Shown: one piece after another, positions 28,476 through 37,191 of the stretch
Position numbering within the stretch: the first letter of the stretch is position 1
How the letters are laid out: each line of letters begins with the position of its first letter
Source: Oscillospiraceae bacterium
GTDB taxonomy: Bacteria > Bacillota > Clostridia > Oscillospirales > SIG627
NCBI GenBank assembly: GCA_015064635.1
Contig: SVRV01000003.1
Span: 62,001-126,000, forward strand
Direction of reading: 5' to 3'
Length of the DNA stretch: 64,000 nt
Made by a program: the position numbers and the translations under genes
The notes under the pieces: generated by a model
Seen by the model: the letters and a program-made list of their open reading frames with translations, nothing else
The model's database searches: none
What the model was told of the DNA's origin: nothing

Positions 28476-29315
28476 TTATTTTGCCATTTCAATCATTTTT
28501 GCAAGTGCTGCATTTACAGATTTGTAGAATTCGTCGGGGTCAACTCCTGCACCGGGGAATACCTCGGCAGTCATTGCTCCGTCATAACACTTGCCGAGCA
28601 TGGGACAAACAACCTCCCAGTTAACGTCACCTTCAAGAAGGTCGCAGTCATCACCTGTGTAATATTTTCCGTCTTCTCTTTTGAAGTCCTTAACGTGTAC
28701 CTTAATGATGTTCTTTGCAAGAACCTCAACCCACCACTCTGCGTCATTCATAACGATCATGTTACCAAGGTCAAGATAGATACCCACATTTTCGTTTCCA
28801 ATGCCGTCAATTACGTATTTTGCATCCATGGGAGAGGAGAAGAAACGGTTCCAAACGTTTTCAAGTCCTATCTTGATGCCGGATGCATTGATTTCCTCCT
28901 CAAGCTCACGGAAGGTGGCAATAGTGTTGTCATAGCTTCCGAGAAGTCCCGCTTCTCTGTCGATACAGGGAACGACAAGAATGGCTTCGGCACCAACGCC
29001 CTTTGCACATCTTATATGATTGCGGAGCATTTCTACCGCAAATGCCTTCTTTTCGGGGTCAACACTGCCAAACATGGCTTTATTCCAGTATGTTGAACAA
29101 GCAACGCTTTCAACTGCGATTCCGTACTTTTCCTTAAGAGCTCTGATTTCCTCAAAGTCCTTTTCTGTTGATTCTGTAGTCAAAGAACGTTTACTTGAGC
29201 CTACTGCATCCACGGTAAGCTCAACTGCCTCAAATCCTATTTCTTTTGCTTTTTTGAACACGTCCTCAAATGTCATGGTACCGGGAAATGCCCATGCGCT
29301 TATTGCTCTTCTCAT
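28476..29315 (-). CDS. Sugar phosphate isomerase/epimerase, tandem copy 1
   Basis: A 279-residue TIM-barrel paralogue, first of the four in transcription order and the most divergent. It has VACSTYWNKAMFGS where the other copies have VSTGLYW. Metal motifs are GLENVWNRFF, LDLGNM, VHVKDFKR and TAEVFP. An AAAGGAG site precedes the ATG, and it lies 16 bases after the histidine phosphatase gene in the same operon. Confidence 0.9.
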   Translation of the reverse strand: MRRAISAWAFPGTMTFEDVFKKAKEIGFEAVELTVDAVGSSKRSLTTESTEKDFEEIRALKEKYGIAVESVACSTYWNKAMFGSVDPEKKAFAVEMLRNHIRCAKGVGAEAILVVPCIDREAGLLGSYDNTIATFRELEEEINASGIKIGLENVWNRFFSSPMDAKYVIDGIGNENVGIYLDLGNMIVMNDAEWWVEVLAKNIIKVHVKDFKREDGKYYTGDDCDLLEGDVNWEVVCPMLGKCYDGAMTAEVFPGAGVDPDEFYKSVNAALAKMIEMAK

Positions 29316-29331
29316 AATTTTTCTCCTTTAT

Positions 29332-29970
29332 TTAAATTATAAATGCTTCACTTTTTATATTTCCGAGATGAGAGTCGTCGGAGTATCTCGCAACGCTTCC
29401 CACACCGTTTTCAAATACGACCTCGGTTATCGAGCAATTGCCCGGTACCTTTGTTTGATTGAATAATTTATCGTCACATCCGGCAAAATATGAAGGCACG
29501 GTTTTGATTACACCGCCGTGGCAGGCAACAAGTACAGTCTGCCCCTTGCATTTTTCACAAAGCCCTTCAAGCGCCCTGCCAACTCTTTCCCTTACCTCAT
29601 ATCCGCTCTCACCCGAGGGCATTCTGAGATGTGAGACATCGTTTTTCCAATAGTAGTATTCCTCGGGAAAGGCTTCCTTGAGGTCATCAAAGTGCATTCC
29701 TTCCCATTTTCCGGCACACCATTCGATAAGCTCGGGAATTATTTCGATTTCAAGTCCTCGTGCCGTTGCGAAGGGGAGGGCAGTAAGTTTTGCCCTTTCA
29801 AGCGGACTTGAAAAAATTCGGTCTAAGTGAAGATCCTTGAGGGATTCGGCTGCCATTCTTGCCTGCTCTTCACCCAAAGCTGTAAGAGGGATATCGGTTC
29901 TACCCGCAAAAAACTTTTCAATATTTGCAACACTCTGTCCGTGCCTGAGTAAAAGAATTCTCGTTTCCAT
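29332..29970 (-). CDS. Histidine phosphatase family protein (phosphoglycerate-mutase-like)
   Basis: A 212-residue phosphatase with the catalytic LRHGQ motif at residues 7-11, the FAGRTDIPLTALGEEQA continuation, the SSPLERA motif and a second active-site histidine in ACHGGVI. Such enzymes dephosphorylate sugar phosphates or other small phosphates. As first gene of the operon with four sugar isomerases, it may remove phosphate from the sugar they make. The AAG-AGGAG-like site precedes ATG 29970. Confidence 0.9.
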   Translation of the reverse strand: METRILLLRHGQSVANIEKFFAGRTDIPLTALGEEQARMAAESLKDLHLDRIFSSPLERAKLTALPFATARGLEIEIIPELIEWCAGKWEGMHFDDLKEAFPEEYYYWKNDVSHLRMPSGESGYEVRERVGRALEGLCEKCKGQTVLVACHGGVIKTVPSYFAGCDDKLFNQTKVPGNCSITEVVFENGVGSVARYSDDSHLGNIKSEAFII

Positions 29971-29992
29971 GGTTTTATTCTCCTATTATCTT

Positions 29993-30021
29993 ATATTAAC
30001 GCAAACTAAGAAAAACTTCAA
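29993..30021 (-). promoter_or_regulatory. Promoter of phosphatase-isomerase operon
   Basis: On the minus strand TTGAAG (30016-30021), 17 bp, TAATAT (29993-29998), just upstream of the phosphatase gene. Confidence 0.5.
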
Positions 30022-30121
30022 TAAACAATTCAACGGTTTTTATGGACAAAACGACTGTTTTGTGCTTTTTTGGAGAGAATATGTAAAATATCAAAAATAT
30101 TTTATTTTTATTGAAATACTA

Positions 30122-30150
30122 TTGACAATTTATGTCGAATTCGTTAGAAT
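30122..30150 (+). promoter_or_regulatory. Sigma-A promoter of the BMP transporter operon
   Basis: TTGACA (30122-30127), 17 bp, TAGAAT (30145-30150). The ~55-base leader has only a small GCCT/AGGC hairpin near the ribosome site; no riboswitch was recognised. Confidence 0.7.
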
Positions 30151-30210
30151 ATATACGTATGTAAAAGTAATTTTACTAAATTATTAGCCTAAAAGGCAAG
30201 GAGAAGAAAA

Positions 30211-31437
30211 ATGAAAAAGTTTTTAGCTATTCTCATGGTAGCCCTTCTCTCTCTTTCACTTTGCGTGAACTTTGTTTCATGTAGTGAAGAAGAAGGCACA
30301 GGTACTCCCGCAGCGGCAGGAGATGACATCAAGGTTGGATTTATCTTCCTTCATGATGAAAACTCAACCTACGACAAGAACTTCATTGATGCAGCAAAGG
30401 CTGTACAGAAGAAGCTCGGTCTCAAGGATGACCAGGTAATCATGGTTACAGGCATTCCCGAAGGCGCTGAGTGCTACGAAGCAGCAAAGAGCCTTGTAGC
30501 AGACGGATGCGATGTTATTTTCGCAGATAGCTTCGGTCACGAAGACTATATGATCCGTGCAGCTAAGGAATTCCCCAATGTTCAGTTCTGCCACGCAACA
30601 GGTACAAAGGCTCACACAGAAGGACTTGCTAACTTCCACAACGCATTTGCTTCAATCTATGAAGGCAGATACCTTGCAGGTATTGCAGCAGGTATGAAGC
30701 TCAACGAAATGATTGCAGCAGGTAAGTTTACAGCTGAAGAAGCTCAGATCGGTTACGTTGGTGCATTCCCCTACGCAGAGGTTAAGTCAGGTTACACATC
30801 TTTCTTCCTTGGCGTAAGATCAGTATGCCCCACAGCTACAATGGAAGTACAGTTCACAGATTCATGGTATGACGAAGCTAAGGAAAGAGAAACAGCAAAC
30901 GCTCTTATCAGCAACGGTGCAAAGCTTATTTCTCAGCACGCTGACTCAATGGGTGCTCCCTCAGCTTGCGAAGAAGCAGGAATCCCCAATGTTTCATACA
31001 ACGGAACAACAATCAATGCTTGCCCCAACACTTATATAATTTCTTCCAGAATTGACTGGGCTCCTTACTTCGAGCTTATGATCAATTCCGTTAAGGAAGG
31101 TAAGGCTATTCCTACTGACTGGTGTGGCGGTATCAAGGAAGGCTCTGTAAAGCTTACAGACCTCAACACTGCAGTTGCAGCAGCAGGCACACAGGAAGCA
31201 ATTGATGCAGCGAAGGCTCAGTTCGAAGCAGGTACTCTTAAGGTATTCGCAACAGAAAACTTTACAGTTGAAGGTGCGGCTCTTACAGAAGACTATATGG
31301 CAGACGTTGATACAGATGCAAATTACGAAGCTGATACAAAGGTAGTAAGCGACGGATATTTCCACGAATCAGAATATCGTTCAGCTCCTTACTTTGCTAT
31401 CAACATTGACGGCATCACTCTTCTCAACGGATTTTAA
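30211..31437 (+). CDS. BMP family ABC transporter substrate-binding lipoprotein
   Basis: A 408-residue extracellular lipoprotein with a signal peptide ending at lipobox FVSC (Cys24), an EEGTGTPAAAG linker, then a BMP/PnrA-like binding domain (VGFIFLHDENSTYDKNF, GCDVIFADSFGHED, GRYLAGIAAG). It binds nucleosides or a related ligand and delivers them to the permeases encoded downstream. Codon use is strongly biased to a few codons, which suggests high expression. It is followed by the ATPase and two permeases. Confidence 0.93.
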   Translation: MKKFLAILMVALLSLSLCVNFVSCSEEEGTGTPAAAGDDIKVGFIFLHDENSTYDKNFIDAAKAVQKKLGLKDDQVIMVTGIPEGAECYEAAKSLVADGCDVIFADSFGHEDYMIRAAKEFPNVQFCHATGTKAHTEGLANFHNAFASIYEGRYLAGIAAGMKLNEMIAAGKFTAEEAQIGYVGAFPYAEVKSGYTSFFLGVRSVCPTATMEVQFTDSWYDEAKERETANALISNGAKLISQHADSMGAPSACEEAGIPNVSYNGTTINACPNTYIISSRIDWAPYFELMINSVKEGKAIPTDWCGGIKEGSVKLTDLNTAVAAAGTQEAIDAAKAQFEAGTLKVFATENFTVEGAALTEDYMADVDTDANYEADTKVVSDGYFHESEYRSAPYFAINIDGITLLNGF

Positions 31438-31519
31438 TTGACAACGGTACAGGGCGCGGCAAAAGTACTGGTTACAGCCTTTTGTCCGCCCTTTTTCCGA
31501 TTTTACGGAGGTATTCCCT

Positions 31520-33043
31520 GTGCAAAATACTTATGCAATAGAACTAAAAAATATTTCCAAACGCTTTGGAACCGTTCTTGCAAACAATAATGTCAATCTC
31601 AGTGTAAAACGCGGTGAGATAATGGCAATTCTTGGTGAAAACGGAAGTGGTAAGACCACTCTTATGAATATGATATCGGGAATTTACTATCCTGATGAAG
31701 GTCAGATTTTTGTAGACGGTAAAGAGGTCTCCATCGCATCTCCCAAGGATGCCTTTAAATACAATATCGGTATGATACATCAGCATTTCAAACTTGTTGA
31801 TGTCTTTTCAGCAACCGAAAATATAGTACTCGGTGTAAAAGACGAGGGAAAATACAATAAAAAGACAGGACGTCGCAAGGTTGTTGAGATCAGCCAGAAA
31901 TACGGCTTTGACATTTCCCCCGATAAAAAAATATACGAAATGTCAGTTTCGGAAAAACAGACAGTTGAAATTATAAAGGTGCTTTACAGAGGTGCCGATA
32001 TACTTATTCTTGATGAACCTACAGCGGTTCTTACTCCTCAGGAAATCGAAAAACTCTTTGCCGTACTTCGCCGTATGCGCGATGACGGTAAATCTATTAT
32101 AATCATTACACATAAAATGAACGAAGTGCTCTCTCTTTCGGATAGAGTAGCGGTGCTCAGAAAGGGTGAGCATATTGCTACCGTCGAAACTGCAAATACT
32201 TCAGTTGCCGAACTTACTGAGCTTATGGTTGGTAAGAAAATATCTCTTAACATCAACCGTACCGAACCTCACGACACATCCGACCGTCTGGTCGTTTCAA
32301 ATATAACCTTGCAGAACTCCGAAGGGGTTCGTATTCTTGATGATGTTTCCTTCACCGCTAAATCCGGTGAGATTCTCGGAATTGCGGGAATTGCGGGAAG
32401 CGGGCAGAAGGAGCTTCTTGAATCCATTGCAGGACTCCAGACCTTGACAAAAGGAGAAATTTTGTATCACTCTCCCGAGGGTGAAATTTTCAATCTCCGC
32501 AAACGTACCCCCGAGCAGATAAGAGAGCTTGGAGTCAGACTTTCATTTGTACCCGAAGACAGACTCGGAATGGGACTTGTGGGAAATATGGACATTGTTG
32601 ATAACATGATGCTCCGTAGCTATAAAAAGGGGCACTCCATTTTCCTTAACAGAGCAACACCGAAGAAGCTTGCCGAAACCATAGTTGAAGAGCTTGAGGT
32701 TGCAACACCCGATATAAAAACTCCTGTTCGTAAGCTTTCGGGCGGCAATGTACAAAAGGTACTGGTGGGACGAGAAATTGCATCGAAGCCCAAGGTGCTT
32801 ATGGCGGCGTATCCCGTCAGAGGTCTTGATATCAACTCATCATATGTAATTTACAATCTTCTCAACGAGCAAAAGGAAAAGGGCGTTGCTGTTGTTTTTG
32901 TAGGCGAGGACCTTGACGTGCTTCTCGAGCTTTGCGACAGAATAATTGTAATTGCATCAGGAAAAATCACAGGCTGTCTTGATGCAAGAAAAACTACCAA
33001 AGAAGAAGTCGGTCTTCTTATGACACAGAATAAAAGGGGGTAA
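31520..33043 (+). CDS. BMP-type ABC transporter ATP-binding protein (two NBDs)
   Basis: A 507-residue duplicated ATPase. NBD1 has Walker A GENGSGKT (about 40-47) and Walker B ILILDEPTAVLTPQE; its signature reads MSVSEKQ rather than LSGGQ. NBD2 has a degenerate Walker A (GIAGSGQ), signature LSGGNVQK and a changed Walker B (VLMAAYPVRGLD), as is usual for the sugar/nucleoside subfamily (YufO, RbsA type). It energises uptake with the two permeases that follow. The start is GTG 31520 behind ACGGAGG. Confidence 0.93.
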   Translation: MQNTYAIELKNISKRFGTVLANNNVNLSVKRGEIMAILGENGSGKTTLMNMISGIYYPDEGQIFVDGKEVSIASPKDAFKYNIGMIHQHFKLVDVFSATENIVLGVKDEGKYNKKTGRRKVVEISQKYGFDISPDKKIYEMSVSEKQTVEIIKVLYRGADILILDEPTAVLTPQEIEKLFAVLRRMRDDGKSIIIITHKMNEVLSLSDRVAVLRKGEHIATVETANTSVAELTELMVGKKISLNINRTEPHDTSDRLVVSNITLQNSEGVRILDDVSFTAKSGEILGIAGIAGSGQKELLESIAGLQTLTKGEILYHSPEGEIFNLRKRTPEQIRELGVRLSFVPEDRLGMGLVGNMDIVDNMMLRSYKKGHSIFLNRATPKKLAETIVEELEVATPDIKTPVRKLSGGNVQKVLVGREIASKPKVLMAAYPVRGLDINSSYVIYNLLNEQKEKGVAVVFVGEDLDVLLELCDRIIVIASGKITGCLDARKTTKEEVGLLMTQNKRG

Positions 33044-33048
33044 GCGAA

Positions 33049-34152
33049 ATGAACGAAGTAAAAACTGAAAAAAAGCGTGAGCCTCTGTTTCATATTGTAA
33101 AAAGAAATGCCATTCCTTTTTGGAAATCATGGCTTTTCAGAGTGGTTGCAATAGTGGCGGCGGTTGTGGTTTGCTCCGTTGTTACAGTTATTATGACAGA
33201 CCTTAATCCTATTTCGGTCTGGGATGCAATGTTCAAGGGTTCATTCAAAAACGAAATGAAAACATGGTGGATGCTCAGAGAACTTGCGCTACTTCTCGGA
33301 GTTTCACTTGCCGTAACTCCCGCATTTAAAATGAGATTCTGGAACTGCGGTGCAGAAGGTCAGGTGCTTATGGGTGCACTTTGTTCGTATGCCACAATTA
33401 TGTTCTGCGGTGATAAAATGTCATATGTTCCTTTGATGATAGTGACACTTGTTGCAGCTCTTCTCGGTGCGGCTATCTGGGGTGTTATTCCAGCCATATT
33501 CTTTGCATTCTTTAAAACCAATGAGACTTTGTTTACTCTTATGATGAACTATGTTGCAAAGGGACTTATCACCTTCTGTGTAATTTTCTTTGCATGGGAA
33601 AATGTCTATGGCTCAGGTAAGGTAAACTTTATAAGTACCGGTATTCTTCCCATGGTATACAATAATGAATTTTTGATAATTCTTATTATAGCAATCATGA
33701 CGTTGTTTATGTACATATATCTTAACTATACCAAGCAGGGATACGAAATATCGGTTGTGGGCGAGAGTGAAAACACAGCTAATTACATTGGTATCAATGT
33801 TAAAAAGGTGGTTATCCGAACAATGCTCATCTCGGGTGCAATCTGCGGAATTGTAGGCTTTTTGCTTGTTACGGGAAGAGATTATGTGGTTTCACCCGAG
33901 TCGGCAGCAGGAAGAGGATTTACAGCAATTATGGTTTCATGGCTTGCTAAGTTCAATCCCATATTCATGATTCTTACATCATTCCTGGTTGTATTTTTCC
34001 AGTTCGGTACAGAAGAGATTACAAAAGCATTCGGACTCAACGAATACTTTTCGGATATACTTATCGGCATCGTAATATTGTTCATTATCGGCAGTGAGTT
34101 CTTTATAAATTACAGACTTAAATTCCGCAAAGGCGCAAAGGAGGTAGAATAA
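33049..34152 (+). CDS. BMP-type ABC transporter permease 1 (YufP-like)
   Basis: A 367-residue inner-membrane permease with eight or more hydrophobic segments. It has family motifs such as FWNCGAEGQVLMGAL and TLMMNYVAKG, and GYEISVVGESENTANYIGIN in the cytoplasmic coupling region. It begins five bases after the ATPase gene with AAAAGGGGG upstream and forms the membrane channel with the next gene product. Confidence 0.93.
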   Translation: MNEVKTEKKREPLFHIVKRNAIPFWKSWLFRVVAIVAAVVVCSVVTVIMTDLNPISVWDAMFKGSFKNEMKTWWMLRELALLLGVSLAVTPAFKMRFWNCGAEGQVLMGALCSYATIMFCGDKMSYVPLMIVTLVAALLGAAIWGVIPAIFFAFFKTNETLFTLMMNYVAKGLITFCVIFFAWENVYGSGKVNFISTGILPMVYNNEFLIILIIAIMTLFMYIYLNYTKQGYEISVVGESENTANYIGINVKKVVIRTMLISGAICGIVGFLLVTGRDYVVSPESAAGRGFTAIMVSWLAKFNPIFMILTSFLVVFFQFGTEEITKAFGLNEYFSDILIGIVILFIIGSEFFINYRLKFRKGAKEVE

Positions 34153-35130
34153 ATGACAGTATTTATACAAGGTGCAATACGTCAGGCGATGCCCCTCCTT
34201 TTTGGTGCTACAGGTGAGATACTTACCGAAAAATCAGGTAACCTCAATTTGGGTATTCCGGGAATAATGTACGTCGGTGCAATTGGCGGTGTTATAGGCG
34301 CTACTCTTTACGAACGTGCAGTTACCTCAGCAGGAATTGTTCCCATAATGGCAGTTATGGTAACTATGTTAAGCGCTATGCTTGCTTCTTTGCTAATGGG
34401 ACTTATATATTCATTCCTCGTTATTACCTTGCGTGCAAATCAAAACGTAACCGGTCTTGCATTGACAACCTTCGGTATTGGTATAGGTAATTTCTTCGGT
34501 GGCTCTCTTAATAAATTGCTTGGCGCCGAGAGTGCCAGCATTTCCCTTGGTAATATCAGTAAGTATTTCAAAATGACACCTCCCTTTGCAGACAATCTCG
34601 GCTGGTTTGGAGAATGGTTTTTCTCTTATGGATTTTTGACATATCTTGGAATTATAATTGCAATAATTGCAGGCTATGTTCTCAGCCACACAAGAGTGGG
34701 ACTTCATCTCAGAGCTGTTGGAGAAAATCCCGCAACAGCAGATGCCGCGGGAATCAATGTTGTAAAATACAAATACTTTGCAACCTGTATAGGAAGCGTT
34801 ATTGCAGGACTTGGCGGTGTATATTACATATTTGAATACACTGCAAGCTGGTCAAACAACGGATTCGGTGACAGAGGATGGCTTGCAATAGCACTTGTTA
34901 TATTTGCTCTTTGGAAGCCGGGAATCGGAATTGTCGGATCCTTGATTTTCGGTGCTCTTTATATGCTGGGCATTACAACGGTGGGTATCAGCAGAACAAC
35001 AAAGGTAGTTTATGAGATGCTTCCTTATCTTGCTACAATTGTTATTCTTATCATTACATCAATTCGCAACAAGAAAGAAAATCATCCCCCCGCATCCCTT
35101 GGTCTCTCATATTTCAGAGAAGAGCGATAA
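34153..35130 (+). CDS. BMP-type ABC transporter permease 2 (YufQ-like)
   Basis: A 325-residue second permease with the hallmark GEILTEKSGNLNLGIPGIM near the N terminus and HLRAVGENPATADAAGINV in the coupling loop. It begins immediately after the stop of permease 1, with its ribosome site (AAAGGAGG) inside that gene. It completes a four-gene importer. Confidence 0.93.
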   Translation: MTVFIQGAIRQAMPLLFGATGEILTEKSGNLNLGIPGIMYVGAIGGVIGATLYERAVTSAGIVPIMAVMVTMLSAMLASLLMGLIYSFLVITLRANQNVTGLALTTFGIGIGNFFGGSLNKLLGAESASISLGNISKYFKMTPPFADNLGWFGEWFFSYGFLTYLGIIIAIIAGYVLSHTRVGLHLRAVGENPATADAAGINVVKYKYFATCIGSVIAGLGGVYYIFEYTASWSNNGFGDRGWLAIALVIFALWKPGIGIVGSLIFGALYMLGITTVGISRTTKVVYEMLPYLATIVILIITSIRNKKENHPPASLGLSYFREER

Positions 35131-35134
35131 AGGA

Positions 35135-35168
35135 AAAAGTCAAGAGCTTTTGTCTCTTGACTTTTTTT
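35135..35168 (+). terminator. Terminator of the BMP operon, overlapping the coaX promoter
   Basis: AAGTCAAGAG/CTCTTGACTT stem with a 7-base loop and T run. The -35 hexamer of the next promoter lies inside its right arm. Confidence 0.9.
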
Positions 35169-35184
35169 GCTTTTGTGATATAAT
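35157..35184 (+). promoter_or_regulatory. coaX promoter embedded in terminator
   Basis: TTGACT (35157-35162) formed by the terminator's 3' arm, 16 bp T-rich spacer, TATAAT (35179-35184), 30 bases before the coaX start. Confidence 0.75.
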
Positions 35185-35213
35185 TATGAAAAAGAAGAGG
35201 GAGGGGGAGAGAT

Positions 35214-35981
35214 ATGATACTGACAGTCGATATCGGAAACACTGTCATAACACTTGGCGGTTTTGAATCGGACAAGCTCGTCTTTGTATCACGCATTTCC
35301 TCAAGCCTTGAAAGAACAGACGACGAATACGCTGTGAGTATATTGGACGCTTTCAGACTTCATAAAGTCAGCTCATCCGATATTGCGGGAGTAATCGTTG
35401 CGTCTGTTGTGCCTCCTTTGAACTCGGTGATTGAAAAAGCAATTCGGTTTGTTTTAAACGAAACACCGCTCTTTGTGGGACCCGGTATAAAAACGGGAAT
35501 AGGAATAAGATGCGATATTCCGTCATCGGTGGGTGCTGACCTTATTGCCGCATCTGTTGGTGCACATTACGTCTACGGCAGTCCGTCACTTATAATTGAC
35601 ATTGGTACTGCTACAAAGATGACTGTGGTCAACAATAAAGGTGAATTTATAGGAACATCAATCATTCCGGGAGTCCTCATGGGACTTGATGCCCTTTCGG
35701 GAGGAACTGCACAGCTTCCAAAGGTGAGCCTTGAAGTGCCGACAGGCGTGATTTGTAAAAATACAGCTGACTGTATGAGGTCGGGCGTCATGTACGGTAA
35801 TGCCAGTCTTATTGACGGCATGATAGAGAGAATCATCAGCGAATTCGGTGAGCAGCTTGATATTATTGCCACGGGAGAGCTTGCCTCACTTATAATTCCG
35901 CTTTGCTCACACAATATATTTATTGACGAACATCTTGTCTTAAAAGGACTTAACTTACTTTATAAAAAGAATAAAATGTAA
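35214..35981 (+). CDS. coaX: Type III pantothenate kinase
   Basis: A 255-residue ASKHA-fold kinase performing the first step of coenzyme A synthesis (pantothenate to 4'-phosphopantothenate). It has phosphate loop DIGNT at residues 6-10, PHOSPHATE-2 motif DIGTATK, a PPLNS segment and the GVLMGLDAL/SGGTAQLP region typical of CoaX. A GGAGGGGGAG site precedes the start. It is next to an ECF S component that likely imports its substrate. Confidence 0.95.
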   Translation: MILTVDIGNTVITLGGFESDKLVFVSRISSSLERTDDEYAVSILDAFRLHKVSSSDIAGVIVASVVPPLNSVIEKAIRFVLNETPLFVGPGIKTGIGIRCDIPSSVGADLIAASVGAHYVYGSPSLIIDIGTATKMTVVNNKGEFIGTSIIPGVLMGLDALSGGTAQLPKVSLEVPTGVICKNTADCMRSGVMYGNASLIDGMIERIISEFGEQLDIIATGELASLIIPLCSHNIFIDEHLVLKGLNLLYKKNKM

Positions 35982-36065
35982 CTCGGTATTAACTGCGAAA
36001 GCAGATAATATAAATTTTATGCGTTGTACTGCAAAAAGCAGACGACAGCAAGGAGGATTTTTATT

Positions 36066-36641
36066 ATGAACACAAAAAACAAAACACAAACCATGGTGCT
36101 TCTGGCACTGCTTACTGCAATTGTGGCTGTGCTCTCTTACCTCGGCGGATTTATTAAGATTGGCGGATTTGCATCAATCTCCCTTACTCTTGTACCCGTT
36201 GTAATCGGCTCGGCTATCTGTGGACCGTTGGCAGGTGCGTGGCTGGGAGGCGTTGCAGGAGCGATATTCTTTACTACTGCCGATGCGGCATTCTGGGTTG
36301 GAATGAGCATTCCCGGAACCGTTATAACAGTTATGATAAAGGGTATTCTATCCGGTTACCTCGCAGGTGTTGTGTATAAATTGCTTGAAAAAAAGAACCG
36401 CTATCTTGCGGTTATATCGGGAGCTATCGTTTGTCCCGTAGTGAATACAGGTATCTTTCTTTTGGGATGCCGCATATTCTTCTTCGATTTTGTAAAGGGA
36501 AGTGCGGTTGCTGAAGGAATGTCATCTTTTGCTTGGATGTTGGTATTCTTTGTAGGTCTCAACTTCGTGTTTGAGCTCCTTGTGAATATCATACTCAGCC
36601 CCGGTATACTCAGAATAATCAATATAAGAAAAAAGAATTAA
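36066..36641 (+). CDS. ECF transporter S component, probably pantothenate-specific (PanT-like)
   Basis: A 191-residue integral membrane protein with six predicted hydrophobic helices, opening with the MVLLALLTAIVAVLSYLGG stretch typical of S components and a basic cytoplasmic tail (RIINIRKKN). It pairs with a shared EcfA/EcfT module encoded elsewhere. Placement directly after coaX argues for pantothenate as substrate. ATG 36066 follows AAGGAGG; the longer frame from 36024 has no ribosome site. Two short CTGC-GAAA-GCAG type hairpins lie in the 84-base gap upstream. Confidence 0.85.
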   Translation: MNTKNKTQTMVLLALLTAIVAVLSYLGGFIKIGGFASISLTLVPVVIGSAICGPLAGAWLGGVAGAIFFTTADAAFWVGMSIPGTVITVMIKGILSGYLAGVVYKLLEKKNRYLAVISGAIVCPVVNTGIFLLGCRIFFFDFVKGSAVAEGMSSFAWMLVFFVGLNFVFELLVNIILSPGILRIINIRKKN

Positions 36642-36647
36642 ATTATG

Positions 36648-36672
36648 AAAGCACCCTTGATGGGTGCTTTTG
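36648..36672 (+). terminator. Terminator after the ECF S component gene
   Basis: AAAGCACCC/GGGTGCTTT stem (36648-36656 with 36662-36670), 5-base loop and TTTTG tail. Confidence 0.85.
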
Positions 36673-36729
36673 TTGTGGTTGTAGCAAAATATGCCACAGG
36701 CATATTTTTTAACGCTTTGTCCCTCCGTG

Positions 36730-36742
36730 AGGTTCGAGTCCT
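36730..36742 (+). repeat. tRNA T-arm-like 13-mer, inverted relative to tRNA-Arg
   Basis: AGGTTCGAGTCCT here is exactly repeated, in opposite orientation, within the T-arm of tRNA-Arg (37421-37433). The surrounding bases do not fold as a tRNA. The rest of 36673-36764 shows nothing I can identify. Confidence 0.5.
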
Positions 36743-36764
36743 TTCCAAATGATAATATGCAAAC

Positions 36765-36792
36765 AAAAAACCACCCCGATGGGGTGGCTTTT
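36765..36792 (-). terminator. Terminator of the four-helix-bundle gene
   Basis: CCACCCC/GGGGTGG stem with 3-base loop (36771-36787). On the minus strand it is followed by TTTTTTG. Confidence 0.85.
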
Positions 36793-36798
36793 GTGATG

Positions 36799-37143
36799 TT
36801 ATAATTTTTCTTTTAACGTTTTACAGCTTGCAATCAACATTCGTCTTATTCTTCCGCAAAGATTTCTAAGTTTTTTGAAATTGTTTTCGTCAATGGTATT
36901 TGTGTTGAATAAAAGCTGAAGCCATCCTTCGGTTTCACCGCATTCTTTAAGAGAAATTTCGAATTTAGAAAGCATGTCTGCCTTACTTTGCCCGTACTGG
37001 GCTTCACGGATGTTTGCATAAATGCTACTTGAACTTTTTCGTATTTGGAACATAGTGTTTGAAGGAATTTTTATGTTTTGACACAATATTTCTATGCTTG
37101 TTGCCAGCTTTTCGGAGTATTCCATTAAATAATTTTTCGCCAC
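36799..37143 (-). CDS. Four-helix-bundle protein (23S rRNA IVS / bAvd-like family)
   Basis: A 114-residue, nearly all-helical, basic protein resembling the small four-helix-bundle family first seen encoded in 23S rRNA intervening sequences and related to Avd accessory proteins of diversity-generating retroelements. Typical features are IRKSSSSIYANIREAQYG near the middle and FEISLKECGETEGWLQLL after it. Such proteins form pentamers and bind nucleic acids. The start is GTG 37143 behind AAGGGGTGAT. Directly upstream is the hairpin array 37188-37374, whose edge overlaps the promoter -35. No reverse transcriptase, template repeat or rRNA is nearby. Function unknown; a role linked to the array is my inference. 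Confidence 0.85.
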   Translation of the reverse strand: MAKNYLMEYSEKLATSIEILCQNIKIPSNTMFQIRKSSSSIYANIREAQYGQSKADMLSKFEISLKECGETEGWLQLLFNTNTIDENNFKKLRNLCGRIRRMLIASCKTLKEKL

Positions 37144-37163
37144 TATATCACCCCTTAAGAGAA

Positions 37164-37191
37164 ATTATACTACAAATTCAAGAAAAAACAA
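37164..37191 (-). promoter_or_regulatory. Promoter of the four-helix-bundle gene
   Basis: On the minus strand TTGTTT (37186-37191), 16 bp, TATAAT (37164-37169). The -35 lies in the first array hairpin. Confidence 0.6.

Noticed and set aside
30151-30210. Purine or other riboswitch ahead of the BMP transporter
   Set aside because: The leader is only about 55 bases and shows no aptamer core, just a short GCCT/AGGC hairpin.
31520-33043. Defective second ABC domain as a mutation
   Set aside because: Degenerate Walker motifs in NBD2 are normal for the RbsA/YufO subfamily.
35982-36065. Pantothenate-type riboswitch upstream of the S component
   Set aside because: Only two small CTGC/GCAG hairpins were seen, too little for a known aptamer.
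36721-36748. Second tRNA gene or tRNA pseudogene
   Set aside because: Only the T-arm-like 13-mer fits. No acceptor, D or anticodon stems can be formed around it.
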